Origin: Isoetes taiwanensis
Taxonomy: Eukaryota > Streptophyta > Lycopodiopsida > Isoetales > Isoetaceae
Reading direction: 5' to 3'
NCBI GenBank assembly: GCA_021234155.1
Contig: JAJEKV010000016.1
Location: 498,001-562,000 of the forward strand
DNA: 64,000 nucleotides
Each line of letters begins with the position of its first letter. Position 1 is the stretch's first letter. Below are positions 45,920 to 56,189 of the stretch, one piece after another. The position numbers and the translations under genes are program-made. The notes beneath the pieces were generated by a model. It saw nothing but the letters and a program-made list of their open reading frames with translations, was not told where the DNA came from and made no database searches.

Positions 45920-46500
45920 TCACCAACTAGACTCATCATGAGCAAGTGGCACGGTCACTCTCTTAACTTCATAAACACCATGCTCTGGAATCCATACAAG
46001 GTGGATGACAACCTTATATGTATCAGGATAACTTCTAGCAAAGGCCATTGCAACTCCCTGCAACCAAGGATCGAAAATTTTCAGTACATACCTCTTTGAG
46101 TAATGTTGTTGGACAAACCAAGAAACTCCCTAATGATTCTCCAAGTGTTTCTGCTCCTGCATTTGGTCTTTATAATGGATGAGTGGCAGCAAAGCAGTTT
46201 GTCAATCTAATTCTAATATAATCAGGTCCCAAGGGCACTCCATGACATGCTGTAGTTGGTGCCATGTTATCAACAATGCCCTTGCCAATGACATCTTTCT
46301 TGTTTTCTGCTAACAAGAAGCATGCTTCTCTAATGAAAAATTTCATTTCTCCTGCTTGATTGCTGAGTTCCTCGACCTACAAAGCTTTGTTAATTAAGTT
46401 GCACAAGTCATGGTGCCTCAATCCACTCACTTGATAGAAGAACTACCTGAGATTCGGCAGCCTGATCCAGCACTTCAGCAAGCTTTCTTCTTGGCGACAT
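45920..46500 (-). pseudogene. E3 member of the E2 35985/36343 family, with intron
   Basis: Minus strand. Exon 1 (46500-46447) encodes MSPRRKLAEVLDQAAESQ. A 70-bp GT-AG intron (46446-46377) follows. Exon 2 from 46376 encodes VEELSNQAGEMKFFIREACF and ACHGVPLGPDYIRIRLTNCF, then stops. A later segment (about 46063-45920) reads FARSYPDTYKVVIHLVWIPE and HGVYEVKRVTVPLAHDESSW. The two parts together match the order of the E2 pair (GP-x-x-D-x-I...V-I-H-L-x-W...Y-x-V/I-x-x-x-T). A frame break or second intron lies between them. The longer N-terminus here suggests the E2 copies are also longer genes than their ATGs imply. Confidence 0.55.
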
Positions 46501-47307
46501 CCCAAATTCGAATTAAAACATTGTAATGAAAACACAGTTCTTGTGTTTCTCTAGGCGCATTAGGGAAACACAAATTCTATGATCCAATGTCAGGCCAAGA
46601 ACACAAATTAAATGGCGGGCATTTTAAAATAGACGGTTAGTACAGGCCAATGATTGAAAAGTAGTTGGGGAAAGGGATATTCGCGGGCGGGCTAAAAGAT
46701 TTTAAATTTTAAATTGCGGGCGGGATTAATTTTCTTGTTTTCCTAAACAATTTTAAGGGTAGTACACGCTTTTAATGGCGGGCATCTATTCATTAATTGT
46801 TTCTACGACCCGTGTAATAATCACATTTTCTAATTTCAATCTAATTTGAATCTCAAATTTTCATTCCTAATTTCTTCCAGAAGTTTTGCTTCAACCGCTT
46901 TCCGAAACCGACGCACTCTTCTTGAGCGATCTCTCAAGCGATCCAAATTTCTCTAGTGCTACCTGCATTGCGAGCTTTCCGACTCGATTTGAGCTTCAGA
47001 ACAACTAAAGGTTAGTATGTTCGAGTTCTTAATAGATGAGGAACTCTGTGACTCTATTTTTATTAGGTTTTAGAAACTTTCTGATTGTGTGCTTAACTTT
47101 ATTAATAGATTTAGAAACTCTGAGACTTTTTGATTAACTCTGTCACTCTGCAACCTAGATTTGATTAGATTACTGTTACCCTACATCTCTACTTCTTGGC
47201 TTGTCTTTGTTTGCAGCTTAGTCTTTGTTTGATTATGTGTTCAGGGTTTTTTGCTTCGTCCTAAGTGAATCTGCAATGCTCTCTGATTATAATTCCTAGT
47301 ATCTTAA
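46501..47307. other. E3 spacer, probable 5' leader of the right-hand gene
   Basis: No long frame. From about 46860 the sequence looks like a spliced 5' leader: pyrimidine-rich leader, then CAACTAAAG followed by a GTTAGTATG donor-like site at about 47010. If so, the intron would run to the TTTTACAG acceptor at 49798, with the complete Helitron inside it. Confidence 0.3.
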
Positions 47308-49491
47308 TCTTATATTATAATGTTATACCGTAAGTGCGTAGTGCATCGAGCCCTAATTTGAATGGCCGAGATCATCTGGATGCATCCAAAGGCCTAGATT
47401 TATTGCACGACTTACCAACACTGTGATTGGTCATGCTTCGATCTCTTAAGGGGAAAGGGTAAATGAAAAGGGGGAAAAGGAAAAGGGAAGTGGAAAGAGA
47501 GAATGTGAAGGGCAAAAAGGCATGGGGAAAAGGGAAAAGGGTAAAAGGAAAAGGGAAAAAAGAAAAAAGGGAAAAGAAAAGGAAAAAGAGAAAGGGTGGG
47601 GAAAAGAAAAAGGCATGGGGAAAAGGAAGAAGGCAAAAAGGAAAAGGGAAAAAGAAAAAAGGAAAAAGAAAAGGGAAAAAAGGAAAAGGGAAGTGGAAAG
47701 AGAGAATGTGAAGGGCAAAAAGGCATGGGGAAAAGGGAAAAGGGTAAAAGGAAAAGGGAAAAAGGAAAAAAGGGAAAGGAAAAGGGAAAAAAGGAAAAGG
47801 GAAAAGAAAAGGGAAAAAAAGGAAAAGGGAAGTGGAAAGAGAGAATGTGAAGGGCAAAAAGGCATGGGGAAAAGGGAAAAGGGTAAAAGGAAAAGGGAAA
47901 AAGGAAAAAAGAGAAAAGAAAAGGAAAAAGAGAAAGGGTGGTGAAAGGAAAAAAGGCATGGAGAAAAGGGAAAAGGGTAAAAGGCATGGGGGAAAAGGAA
48001 AAAGGGAAAAGGAAAAGGTAAAAAAAAAAAAAAGGGGAAAAAAAAGGGAAAAAAGGAAAAGGGAAAAAAGGAAAAGGGAAGTGGAAAGAGAGAATGTGAA
48101 GGGCAAAAAGGCATGGGGAAAAGGAAAAATGGTAAAAGGAAAAGGGAAAAAAGAAAAAAGGGAAAGGAAAAGGGAAAAAAGGAAAAGGGAAAAGAAAAGG
48201 GAAAAAAGGAAAAGGGAAGTGGAAAGAGAGAATGTGAAGGGCAAAAAGGCATGGGGAAAAGGGAAAAGGGTAAAAGGAAAAGGGAAAAAGGAAAAAAGGG
48301 AAAAGAAAAGGAAAAAGAGAAAGGGTGGTGAAAGGAAAAAGGCATGGGGAAAAGGGAAAAGGGTAAAAGGAAAAGGGAAAAAAGAAAAAAGGGAAAAGAA
48401 AAGGGGCAAGAGAGAAAGGGTGGGGAAAAGAGGAAAATGGGTATAGGAAATAAGAGAATAAAACAAATGTGCAAAAGGCATGGAAAAAGGGAAAAGGAAA
48501 AGGAAAGGAAGGGAAAGAGTGCACAGGAAAAGGATCGGCAAAGGAGGAAAACGGAAAGAAAAAAATCCATCAAGAAAAGGAAACGGGAAAAAAGGGAAAG
48601 GGAAAGGGAAGCAGGGGAGTGATGGAGGGGAGGGAAAGGGAAAAAGGACATGAGGAAAGGAAAAGAGAAAAGAAAAAGGAAGGGTTGAAAGAAGGGAAAA
48701 TTGCACGGGAAGAGGGAAAGGGTGGGAAAATGAGGAAAAGGAAGCACGGGAAAAATAGAAAGAAGAAAAGGGTGGGAAAAAGGGCATGTGAAAAGGGAAA
48801 TAGAAAAGAAAAAAGAATGGAAAAGGGGGGAAAGAGAGAGAGGCACGGGAAAAAGGAAATGAAGAAAATGGAAAAGGGGAAGAGAAAAAGGGAACATGGA
48901 AAAGGGAAAGAGGGAAAGGGTGAGGAGATGGAAAAAAGGAAGGTAAAAAGGGCATGGAAAACGGGAGGGAGAATAGAAAAATGGAAGGGAAAAGGGCACA
49001 CAAAAAAAGGAGGAAAAGAGTGGGAAAAGGAGGAAAAGAGAAGGGAAAATAGGCATGGAAAAGGGCAAAAGAGTAAAAGGTTGAGAAAAAGGGAAGACAT
49101 GGAAAAAGGATGGGGAAAAGAGAAGGCATAAAAAAAGAGAAAGGGGAAGGGAAAAGGGCAAAGAAAAAAGAGAAGAGGGAAAAGGTGGAGAAAGGAGCAA
49201 AAGGGAAGGGAAAAGGGCAAAGAAGGGAAAAGGTGGAGAAAGGAGCAAAAGGGAAGGGAAAAAGGTTATCGGGAACAGGGAAGGGGGAAGGAAAGGGATG
49301 GGAAAACAAGGAAACATGTGAGAAAGACGAGAAAAAAAAGGAAAAGAAAAAAAAAAGTAGAGAAAATAAGAAAAAATAAAATGCGGGATAGAGCAAAAGG
49401 GAAAGGGAAAGGGATATGGCTTTTCTCACTGCATCCCAAAGCGTTTACAGGCTCTCAACTTATGCCCAGCAACGCTGGGCACCATTACTAG
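47308..49491 (+). mobile_element. Helitron, complete, non-autonomous, purine-rich
   Basis: Begins TCTTATATTATAATG (host A at 47307) and ends with hairpin TGCCCAGCAACGCTGGGCA, then CCATTACTAG (host T at 49492). Length 2184 bp, inserted at AT without target duplication. The subterminal sequence CGAGCCCTAATTTG and GAGATCATCTGGATGCATCC is shared with the copy at 24940-26824. The body (about 47450-49410) is degenerate GGGAAAAGG repeats, including a longer unit GGGAAGTGGAAAGAGAGAAT that recurs about every 100-150 bp near the 5' side. It encodes no Rep/helicase. Frames of up to 685 codons here are composition artefacts. Confidence 0.9.
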
Positions 49492-49628
49492 TCTTCAATT
49501 GTAATCATCAGAGACAGGGAAGCGGGTTACAATTCCTTGTGCTATGATTTTCTTTTTTTATGAAGCATACTCTCTTTAATGTGTTTCTATGATTAAGCCT
49601 TCTGTGGAATGCCGTCGGTCTATGGATT

Positions 49629-49681
49629 TCTCGCGCTTAGCGTGAGAACTTCAGATTCTATCGCTCTTAGTAAGCGTAAGA
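49629..49681. repeat. E3 palindromes right of the Helitron
   Basis: TCTCGCGCTTAGCGTGAGA (49629-49647) and a weaker copy TCGCTCTTAGTAAGCGTAAGA (49661-49681). Same motif type as at 45696-45740. Confidence 0.75.
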
Positions 49682-49798
49682 GTAGGGTTGTCGAGTCATA
49701 GTCAAGATCAACCCTACGCGAGGACGGTAAGAGAGATGGAATGTCAATTCTAACACATAAATACTTCAGCAATGCCTAACTTGATTATTTATTTTACA

Positions 49799-50838
49799 GC
49801 TTTCAAAATAGCACTAGTTACATCAACTTCTGCACCATCAAAGAAACCCAGGAAGGACCCCAAGGTAGTACAAGAAGAGACTGAGGAGATAGATCGAACT
49901 CTTGGCATAAAGCTAATTGATGACAGCAGAGTCATAACATGCGAGCTAAGTCAGGACTTGCCAGAGAGTTTTTGGTGAGGGATCTGAATGGTATGTTATT
50001 GTGAGCAGGGCAAGCTCAAAGTATGACATGGTCCTGCATTCAAGGGAGAACAAACGCGGCCTTCAAAAAAGTAGGGTTGATCCTTTCATGCGAGGAGCTT
50101 GATGACCACATCTGTGTCTTCATAATAGAGAAGACCGTAAAGAAGAATCTCAACATTTCCAAATACAACGCAGGTATAGATGGATTCAGGCCAGATAAGA
50201 CAGCAAATGATATTACAAAGTATGGCGAGCCCATTGAAGGCTCACACCATACAGTTCGTTCTGTATGTGAAGGAGTATTTGCAATCCGACGAAGTTTGCA
50301 GAAGAAACCATCTTCAAGCTTCTACATATCTGATTTTGGTGGTAGTGGCGATGCACTTGAGTCAGAAACTTTGCCCCTAGTACCTTTGCCAAAGCCAGTG
50401 AAGGAAACGGATATTGAAAAGAAATCAAGGGTTGATGCTGTAGACAAGCTTATGAAATTCAAGCAATGGTATCCACTTGGTTTGGATGTCACAAAAAGGA
50501 TAGCTATTGACAAGCTGATAAGATCTCCTAGAGCATCTTTCATATCTAGGATCTTTGATCCCAAACATGCCCTGAGGATACAGAAGTCCATGGTTGAATA
50601 TCCCACCACAGTACCAAATCCAGCTGATGTTCTATCATGGGACTCAGTGAATGACAAGCCATATCCATGGAAGGCATGGGATGACCTAAGGAAGAGCGAC
50701 AGAGTGCGCTACATTGTTATTGATGGGCAGCACTCAATTGAGGCAGCGAAGACACTTATAGAGAAAATGGATAAGATAGGTGCCAAGGAGTACAAGGAGC
50801 ACTTGAGTTACAGGCAATGTCGAATCCTTAGTCATTAG
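49799..50838 (+). pseudogene. E3 gene with ParB-like DGQH motif
   Basis: After a TTTATTTTACAG acceptor at 49798, the frame reads LVTSTSAPSKKPRKDPKVVQ and RVITCELSQDLPESF, then changes frame near 49975. The long block 50023-50838 has CEELDDHICVFIIEKTVKKN, a receptor-like region without known motif, then PYPWKAWDDLRKSDRVRYI followed by VIDGQHSIEAAKTLIEKM and YRQCRIL. The IDGQHSIEAA box with a following basic strand matches the ParB/sulfiredoxin-type N-terminal motif (D-G-x-H-R-x-x-A-A), with Ser in place of the usual Arg. In that family the loop binds nucleotide. The ParB reading covers only the last 45 residues and could be superficial. A 33-bp hairpin follows 93 bp after the stop. Confidence 0.5.
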
Positions 50839-50930
50839 ACGCCTCAACTTGCACTGACTTGCAGACTTGAACACAACTGCAAGGATGGTACAATACAACT
50901 CATAAGTGCCTTTGTTTCTTATTCTGCAGT

Positions 50931-51007
50931 TCGCGCTACGCGCGAGACTGCAGACCAATGTTGGGTCTGTAGCACAACATTGGTCTGCAGTCTCGCCCGT
51001 AGCGCGA
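50931..51007. repeat. Large E3 inverted repeat, 33-bp arms
   Basis: Arms at 50931-50963 and 50975-51007 are complementary except for one mismatch, with an 11-base loop. The outer part of each arm is the E3-type TCGCGCTACGCGCGAGA palindrome and the inner part is CTGCAGACCAATGTTG. It lies between two plus-strand coding blocks and is either a gene 3' end or intronic. Confidence 0.9.
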
Positions 51008-51203
51008 CTAAGCTTTTTACTTTCTCTCTTCGGCATGCTCGCGCAAAATGGAGATCTATATGGTACTAACTTATGGTTTTATATTCTTATCTCAGACCAT
51101 ATCCCATGCAATTGAGGCAAGCTAGAAATCAATGGATTGAGCTTGGCCATCCAGTTTAAAAAGAAAGAAGAAGGGGGAGAAGAAAGACAACTCTTACGAG
51201 GAA

Positions 51204-51746
51204 ATGATTAAGATGATCAGCAAGGTCATCATACAAAAGAAGAAGGATGTTGCAGAGGAGGAAGAGGAAACTGACACCAAGAAGAAGAAGTCCAAGGAAG
51301 GCCCATCAGATTCCTACCACATAGTGTTCAATCCTGATCATGTGTGGGACAAATGGAATGAGGTGTGGAACAAGTGGATAGCAGGAGAGCTTGTAGGAAA
51401 AGCAGGAAAACCTAAGAAAGGATCCCTTGAAGATTTTACAGTTACAAACTTGAGGAGTGCACATGGGTTAAGGGAAGAAGAAATTCTCAAGGTGCTCCAG
51501 TTTGTTATAGATGGACAAGTCTTTGTGAAGAAGGTCTCAAAAATCAAAGAGGAATCATCCTTTCCAGAGGCCTGCAAGTCCATAAAAGACCTCTGTGTCA
51601 TGAGGGGGGCCATCTCAAAGGAGCTCTTTGAGATGTCTGGAATACAAAACCTATCTGAGCAAGGTATCTTTGACATGATGAAAATAACAGATGAAGACCT
51701 GCTCCCGGGGATTTCACCTAGGCACATGGGGATACCTCATGTGTGT
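51204..51746 (+). pseudogene. E3 coding block interrupted by an insertion
   Basis: The frame is open from about 51170 (lysine-rich KKKGEKKDNSYEE) and the ATG at 51204. It has a KKKDVAEEEEETDTKKKKSK charged run, DSYHIVFNPDHVWDKWNEV, GSLEDFTVTNLRSAHGLREE, EILKVLQFVIDGQVFVKKV and DMMKITDEDLLPGISPRHMG. Similarity to E3-type composition stops at about 51746, where an unrelated insertion begins. The reading resumes plausibly at 55739. No family recognised. Confidence 0.5.
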
Positions 51747-54700
51747 GCAAGGGGTCACCAGAAAACCCCTCGTATACGACTTTTGGAGGTCGAAAACCCC
51801 TACATACGTAAATATAAAAACCCAATTTCCCTGCCCCCTACCGTAGATATACGCCCGGACTATGTTACGTTTTACATACCCCTACCCGATCTTGTACTTT
51901 ATTTTGTGCCGTAGCCTTATTCAGAGAAAAAATGGTTTGTGGAGAAGGAAAAAAATTTCACAATGTCTTTAATAAACATTTCTCTCATCTTCATTCTCGG
52001 TTTAAGCTTGTCTCGTTGGTTAAGACTCTAATGCATCCTTAGTGTGTCCCTTAGTGGTAAAGTACTGGGGATACTTCAAGCTTGAAAACACGATCCTTAA
52101 ATATTATAGCTTAATCCTTAAATGGCTTAATCCTTAAATGTTATGGTCCTTAAATGTTATAGCTTAAAAACGTGTAAACTAGTTTAAAGTATAGAGTCTA
52201 ACTAGTTTACTAGCTTAAAGTCATTTTACTAGCTTAGAGTCATTTTTACTAGCTTAGAGCCTATAGTTTACTAGCGTAGAGTCATTTTACTAGCTTAAAC
52301 GTTTACGGGCCACCCAACATGGTCCTTAAATGTTACAGCTTAATCCCTAAATGTCTAAGCTTATGGCCGAATGTTATAGCTTAATCCTTAAAAGAGGATA
52401 TCATTTGCATGGCCGTCTGCATGGCACGGATATAAAGAAGGAGAACCTGCCCCTGAACTTGCCCAACCTGCATGCAAATAATTGGCCATAATTCCTCCTT
52501 ATGCTTTGATTTGACCTCACAAAACCCTTCTATTTAGCCTGTTCGATTCATTCCCTTCATGCTGGCTCATTCCTAAGTTCTTCCTTTCTGTTCCGGCTCT
52601 CCTCCTTATTTCACATCTTCAGTATTTATTCAATCACTGACCTGGCTAATAATGTACAAGGGTAGATTACAACATAATGATTTTAGGTTTGCACTTCTTA
52701 TCTTAGGTTATAATTGGTATATAACCGAGCATCTTCAATGGGCCTAAAATTATGATTAAAAATAAACATTGCTTCTTGTACGAAGTCTATGCAGTGAACT
52801 GCATTCTTTATCTGCATAATGAACACCATTATTAAGAAGGTAAAGGATATCTTGAGTTGATCAGTGATTACCTTGTTAATCCCAAATAGTGCTCGAATAG
52901 TTTGTGGCCTTAATGCTCGAGCTAATCGAGGATCAAAGCGGTCCACGTAACTCTCGAAAGGCATTTATTGGATTCACATGCTCCTCCTTATCGCAGATTT
53001 CTAGTGCAATAGTTGCCCCGGATGCTAGCTCATGAGCCATGGCTCCGTGATTTCTAAAACATATCATTCGGGTTTTAAGAGCCTTACCAACTAAAAGAAG
53101 CTATAAACCGCACAGTCCAATTATTATTGGTTCATAAGCATATGATTATTTAGAATTTAAAGCTTAAGTAAATTACCCACATGATAATCAGAACACACTC
53201 CCTTGTAGAGTTCGTAAAAGTCTTACGCATTTGGATCACCAATGTTACGAGCTCCATTCTTCGTGGACCTTGAATTTTCTCACTATCATGTCAATAATTG
53301 GTCCAAAGAACCCCCGATAATGTAACACAACAATGATAAGCATGACATCCGGTGAGTCCTAATTATCACAACCATATACATTAGCTACACAACCGGACTC
53401 GGCTTCAACTTCGCGGCTCAATTCCAAATTTCATGCATGTAATTGTTTCCTCATGTGCTATAAAACACGGAGAAAAATGAATTCCCACAACCATCAGCTC
53501 GGGAGGGTCACCATCTTAATGTCTCAGTAGTTTTTCTCCATTATAGTCATATAATGAACTACACGCAAGATCTGTTTGTAAAATGTCGTACAGTAGGCCC
53601 TTTCCCCAGTCCTCATCACTTCTATGCATTTCAACTCCATGTTAAAGCGGTAAATTCCTTCTTGGCTATGGCCATCTACAATTCAACCAACGGTTAAAGC
53701 TAATGAACGATTAAGACAGGTTGATTTTCACTCATGTTTATAACATGGAACTTGTCTTATATCCTCCTCGATTATTCCGCATCCTTTCTTTCTCCCTTCA
53801 ATACACACTTTCTTCCTTCCTTCTTGGCTATGGCCATCTACAATTCAGCCAACGGTTAATGAAGCAGACAAGATATTACGGTTGATTTTCACTCATGTTT
53901 ATAACATGGAACTTGTCTTATATCCTCCCGATTATTCGGCATCCTTTCTTTCTTCCTTCAATACACACTTGCCACGGTGCAACCGGCTTTCATCGGTCCG
54001 TCGGTGCCCAAATACATTTATCCCGCCACGTTGATCAACTTGTTTGCTTTTTGCATTTTCGGGCATTGCACACCGACCGGCCCCGCAGAGAACTTCTCTC
54101 ACGTAGTAATCACAAGATCTTGAGCTATTCGTCAACAACTCAATAGACCCTCATATAGCAATTGTATCTCAGAACTCCGTCACCCCCATGCAAAATGTGT
54201 CCGGCACTGCAAGGTTTTCGATCCTCGGGCCTACAAAGCCATTGCCCTACTATATAGATGTGCTTTTTTAAGCGGCTTTCTTGACAAGATCTCGCTGTTC
54301 CAGCTGGAACATAGACAATGTAGCGGTTTGACTTTTAGAATTTGCTTTCGAGAGACCGCTCCAGTCCATAAAACATAATTTTCAATTTCCATTTTCGTCA
54401 TTCTAGCTTTTTGTGTTACTTCAAAATCATAAGTTTTCCAAAGCTTACCCGCAAATCGCATGTGGTTTGATGAGGCATGAGTACGCTTATTATAGACAAA
54501 CACAACTACCGGCGTCCTATCATGGAAAAAAATGATATTTCTGCGGTTTTCACACACAAGTAAACACCATAAAAGACATGGCTGAGCATGATCTTGGAAA
54601 GCATATAAAGAAAAGTAACTTTTCCAAGCAAATAATCTTTTCGTTGGTACATATTAATATGATCAAAATTAAGCGCTTCTACACCATACTCGTAGTGAAG

Positions 54701-55738
54701 CGATTGATAGTAAGTAAATAAACTTACCTTTTCTCGGGCTGTTTTTGTAGAATCGGACCCATGGCAAGCATTTCTTGAGTTATCGATTACCAAAGCGTGC
54801 TCGTATAGAACTTGGAGCTTTCAGCTTGGCTTCCTTAGTAGATGTTGGCCCTGTGGATCATGTACCCAATGAAAATTTACGATACAACCCACTTATGTCA
54901 GGGCAAACATATGTCCTTACCAAGAAGAAGCCGCCATTTCTTAACAGCATCCTCTGAAACAAGCTCCATTGCCACACATGGGCCGCTTGAGGTCAGCTCA
55001 GTCAGATCCCTGAGAGAAAGCAAGGTGTCAAAGAGACATTAATTACATCACGAAGGAACATTGATTGTATGTATGACAAAAATCTACAGAGACACCTCTA
55101 CAAAGAGGCAGATTTGAGACAGAAATCTAAGCTTGTATGCATGATAAAAATCTACAGAGACACCTCTACAAAGAGGCAGATGTGCATGTGCATTACTAAC
55201 ATATATATAGGTTGAATAATGTAAATGATATCACGCTTACCCAAAAAAAGGTTTGTCTGCATGGATTTTGTAAAACTCTTGTGCCTGGTTCAGAGATAAC
55301 TTGCACATCCTAAGCTGCTTGACAAGGAAGCCATTGCTGTATGCGGCATCAATGATTTTACCCATATTTTTTATGGCATCTGGCTTTATCAGTGCAAGTG
55401 TCCTGATTAATACAGGCAAACAAACTCATAAATCTATTTCAAAATGAATATTCAATATAAATAGAACATACGTCTCTTGCAATGGCTCCATGTGCTTCCG
55501 TGTAAAGTCATCACCATATGCCTAGGAACGTTCATTGCAAACCCCTATGATCTTGAAGGAACCATATGACTAAAAGCTTCGGATCTTCAAGGCTTCAAGG
55601 ACCCCTACCGTATGAAGCTGGTGAGGAGTTCCCGCCCACAGCACCCCTAAACGACCACGTCCGAAAATGTGGTGGTGAACCCATATTATTTTCCAGCCGT
55701 ATACGAACGTGAGAGGCCAAAAAAAAACCCCTAACCAG
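51747..55738. mobile_element. Insertion in E3 carrying a captured NME7-like gene fragment
   Basis: The coding frame on the left (to about 51746) and on the right (from about 55739) flank about 4 kb of unrelated sequence. Left and right edges share CGTATACGA...AGGYC...AAAACCCCTA words in the same orientation (51765-51795 and about 55691-55728), and GGTCACCAG at the left faces CCAGTCACG at the right. The exact ends and class (Pack-type DNA element or other) are not resolved. Inside lie NME7-type exons on the minus strand plus AT-rich filler, including many ACTAGCTTAAAGTC-like repeats at 52170-52300. Confidence 0.5.
52700..55523 (-). pseudogene. NME7: NME7-like nucleoside diphosphate kinase fragment with introns
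   Basis: Minus-strand exons in genomic order. About 55523-55472: YGDDFTRKHMEPLQE, end of the DM10 domain. 55402-55241: RTLALIKPDAIKNMGKII through EFYKIHADKPFFG, first NDK domain start. 55009-54921: DLTELTSSGPCVAMELVSED and AVKKWRLLLG. 54850-54728: KAPSSIRARFG, then after a 1-base frameshift NSRNACHGSDSTKTAREK, with the His of the active-site H-G-S-D box. About 52960-52872: DPRLARALRPQTIRALFGIN, and 52811-52700: IKNAVHCIDFVQE, end of the second NDK domain. All sampled exon edges have GT-AG. The start of domain 2 was not found and the first exons are absent, so this is a fragment. NME7 is linked to cilia and gamma-tubulin. Confidence 0.75.
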
Positions 55739-56188
55739 TCACGCACATGTTTGGTACGGAATGTTAAAGGTGAAATCCCCGGGGACCTGCTCAGGTACTC
55801 GAAGTGGTCGCCTGGATTTATTCAAGCATATAAATCGAGGAACATGGAAAAACCAGCCCATCTACCATCAAAGGTCCGTGTGGAGCTGAGGTGCAAAGTC
55901 AATGAAGACTTGGACATTCCTGAGACTGTATCAGAAACCTACATGGTGAAGTCATGTCAGGGTTCTCTGATTGTTGCCACCCAGACTATTCCAAAGACAG
56001 CTCCATTGTTTGTGGTGGACTGTCGAATATACCCTCAGGATATAGACTACTACATCTCTATGCTCTCAAATTGTCTCAAGCAGACCACCCAAAAGTACAC
56101 CACACTTGTGTTCCTGTCTGAACCTGCAGAGGAATATCCAAAGAATTTGCAGGCCACCATTTTTAATGCAAAATTAATTTGGCCTTAA
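55739..56188 (+). pseudogene. E3 coding block resuming after the insertion
   Basis: Open frame from the insertion edge: VRNVKGEIPGDLLRYSKWSP, HLPSKVRVELRCKVNEDLDI, TYMVKSCQGSLIVATQTIPK, PLFVVDCRIYPQDIDYY and TLVFLSEPAEEYPKNLQATI. No recognised domain. It is probably the C-terminal part of the gene started at 51204, and is cut on the right by a LINE at about 56190. Confidence 0.45.
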
Positions 56189-56189
56189 C

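Noticed and set aside
30972-56188. E2/E3 as an endogenous giant-virus segment
   Set aside because: Histone-type genes, hairpin gene ends and orphan genes would fit, but no viral hallmark (major capsid, B-family polymerase, A32 ATPase, D5 primase, VLTF3) was recognised, and the related E1 has an LTR and primer-binding site. Kept open but not claimed.
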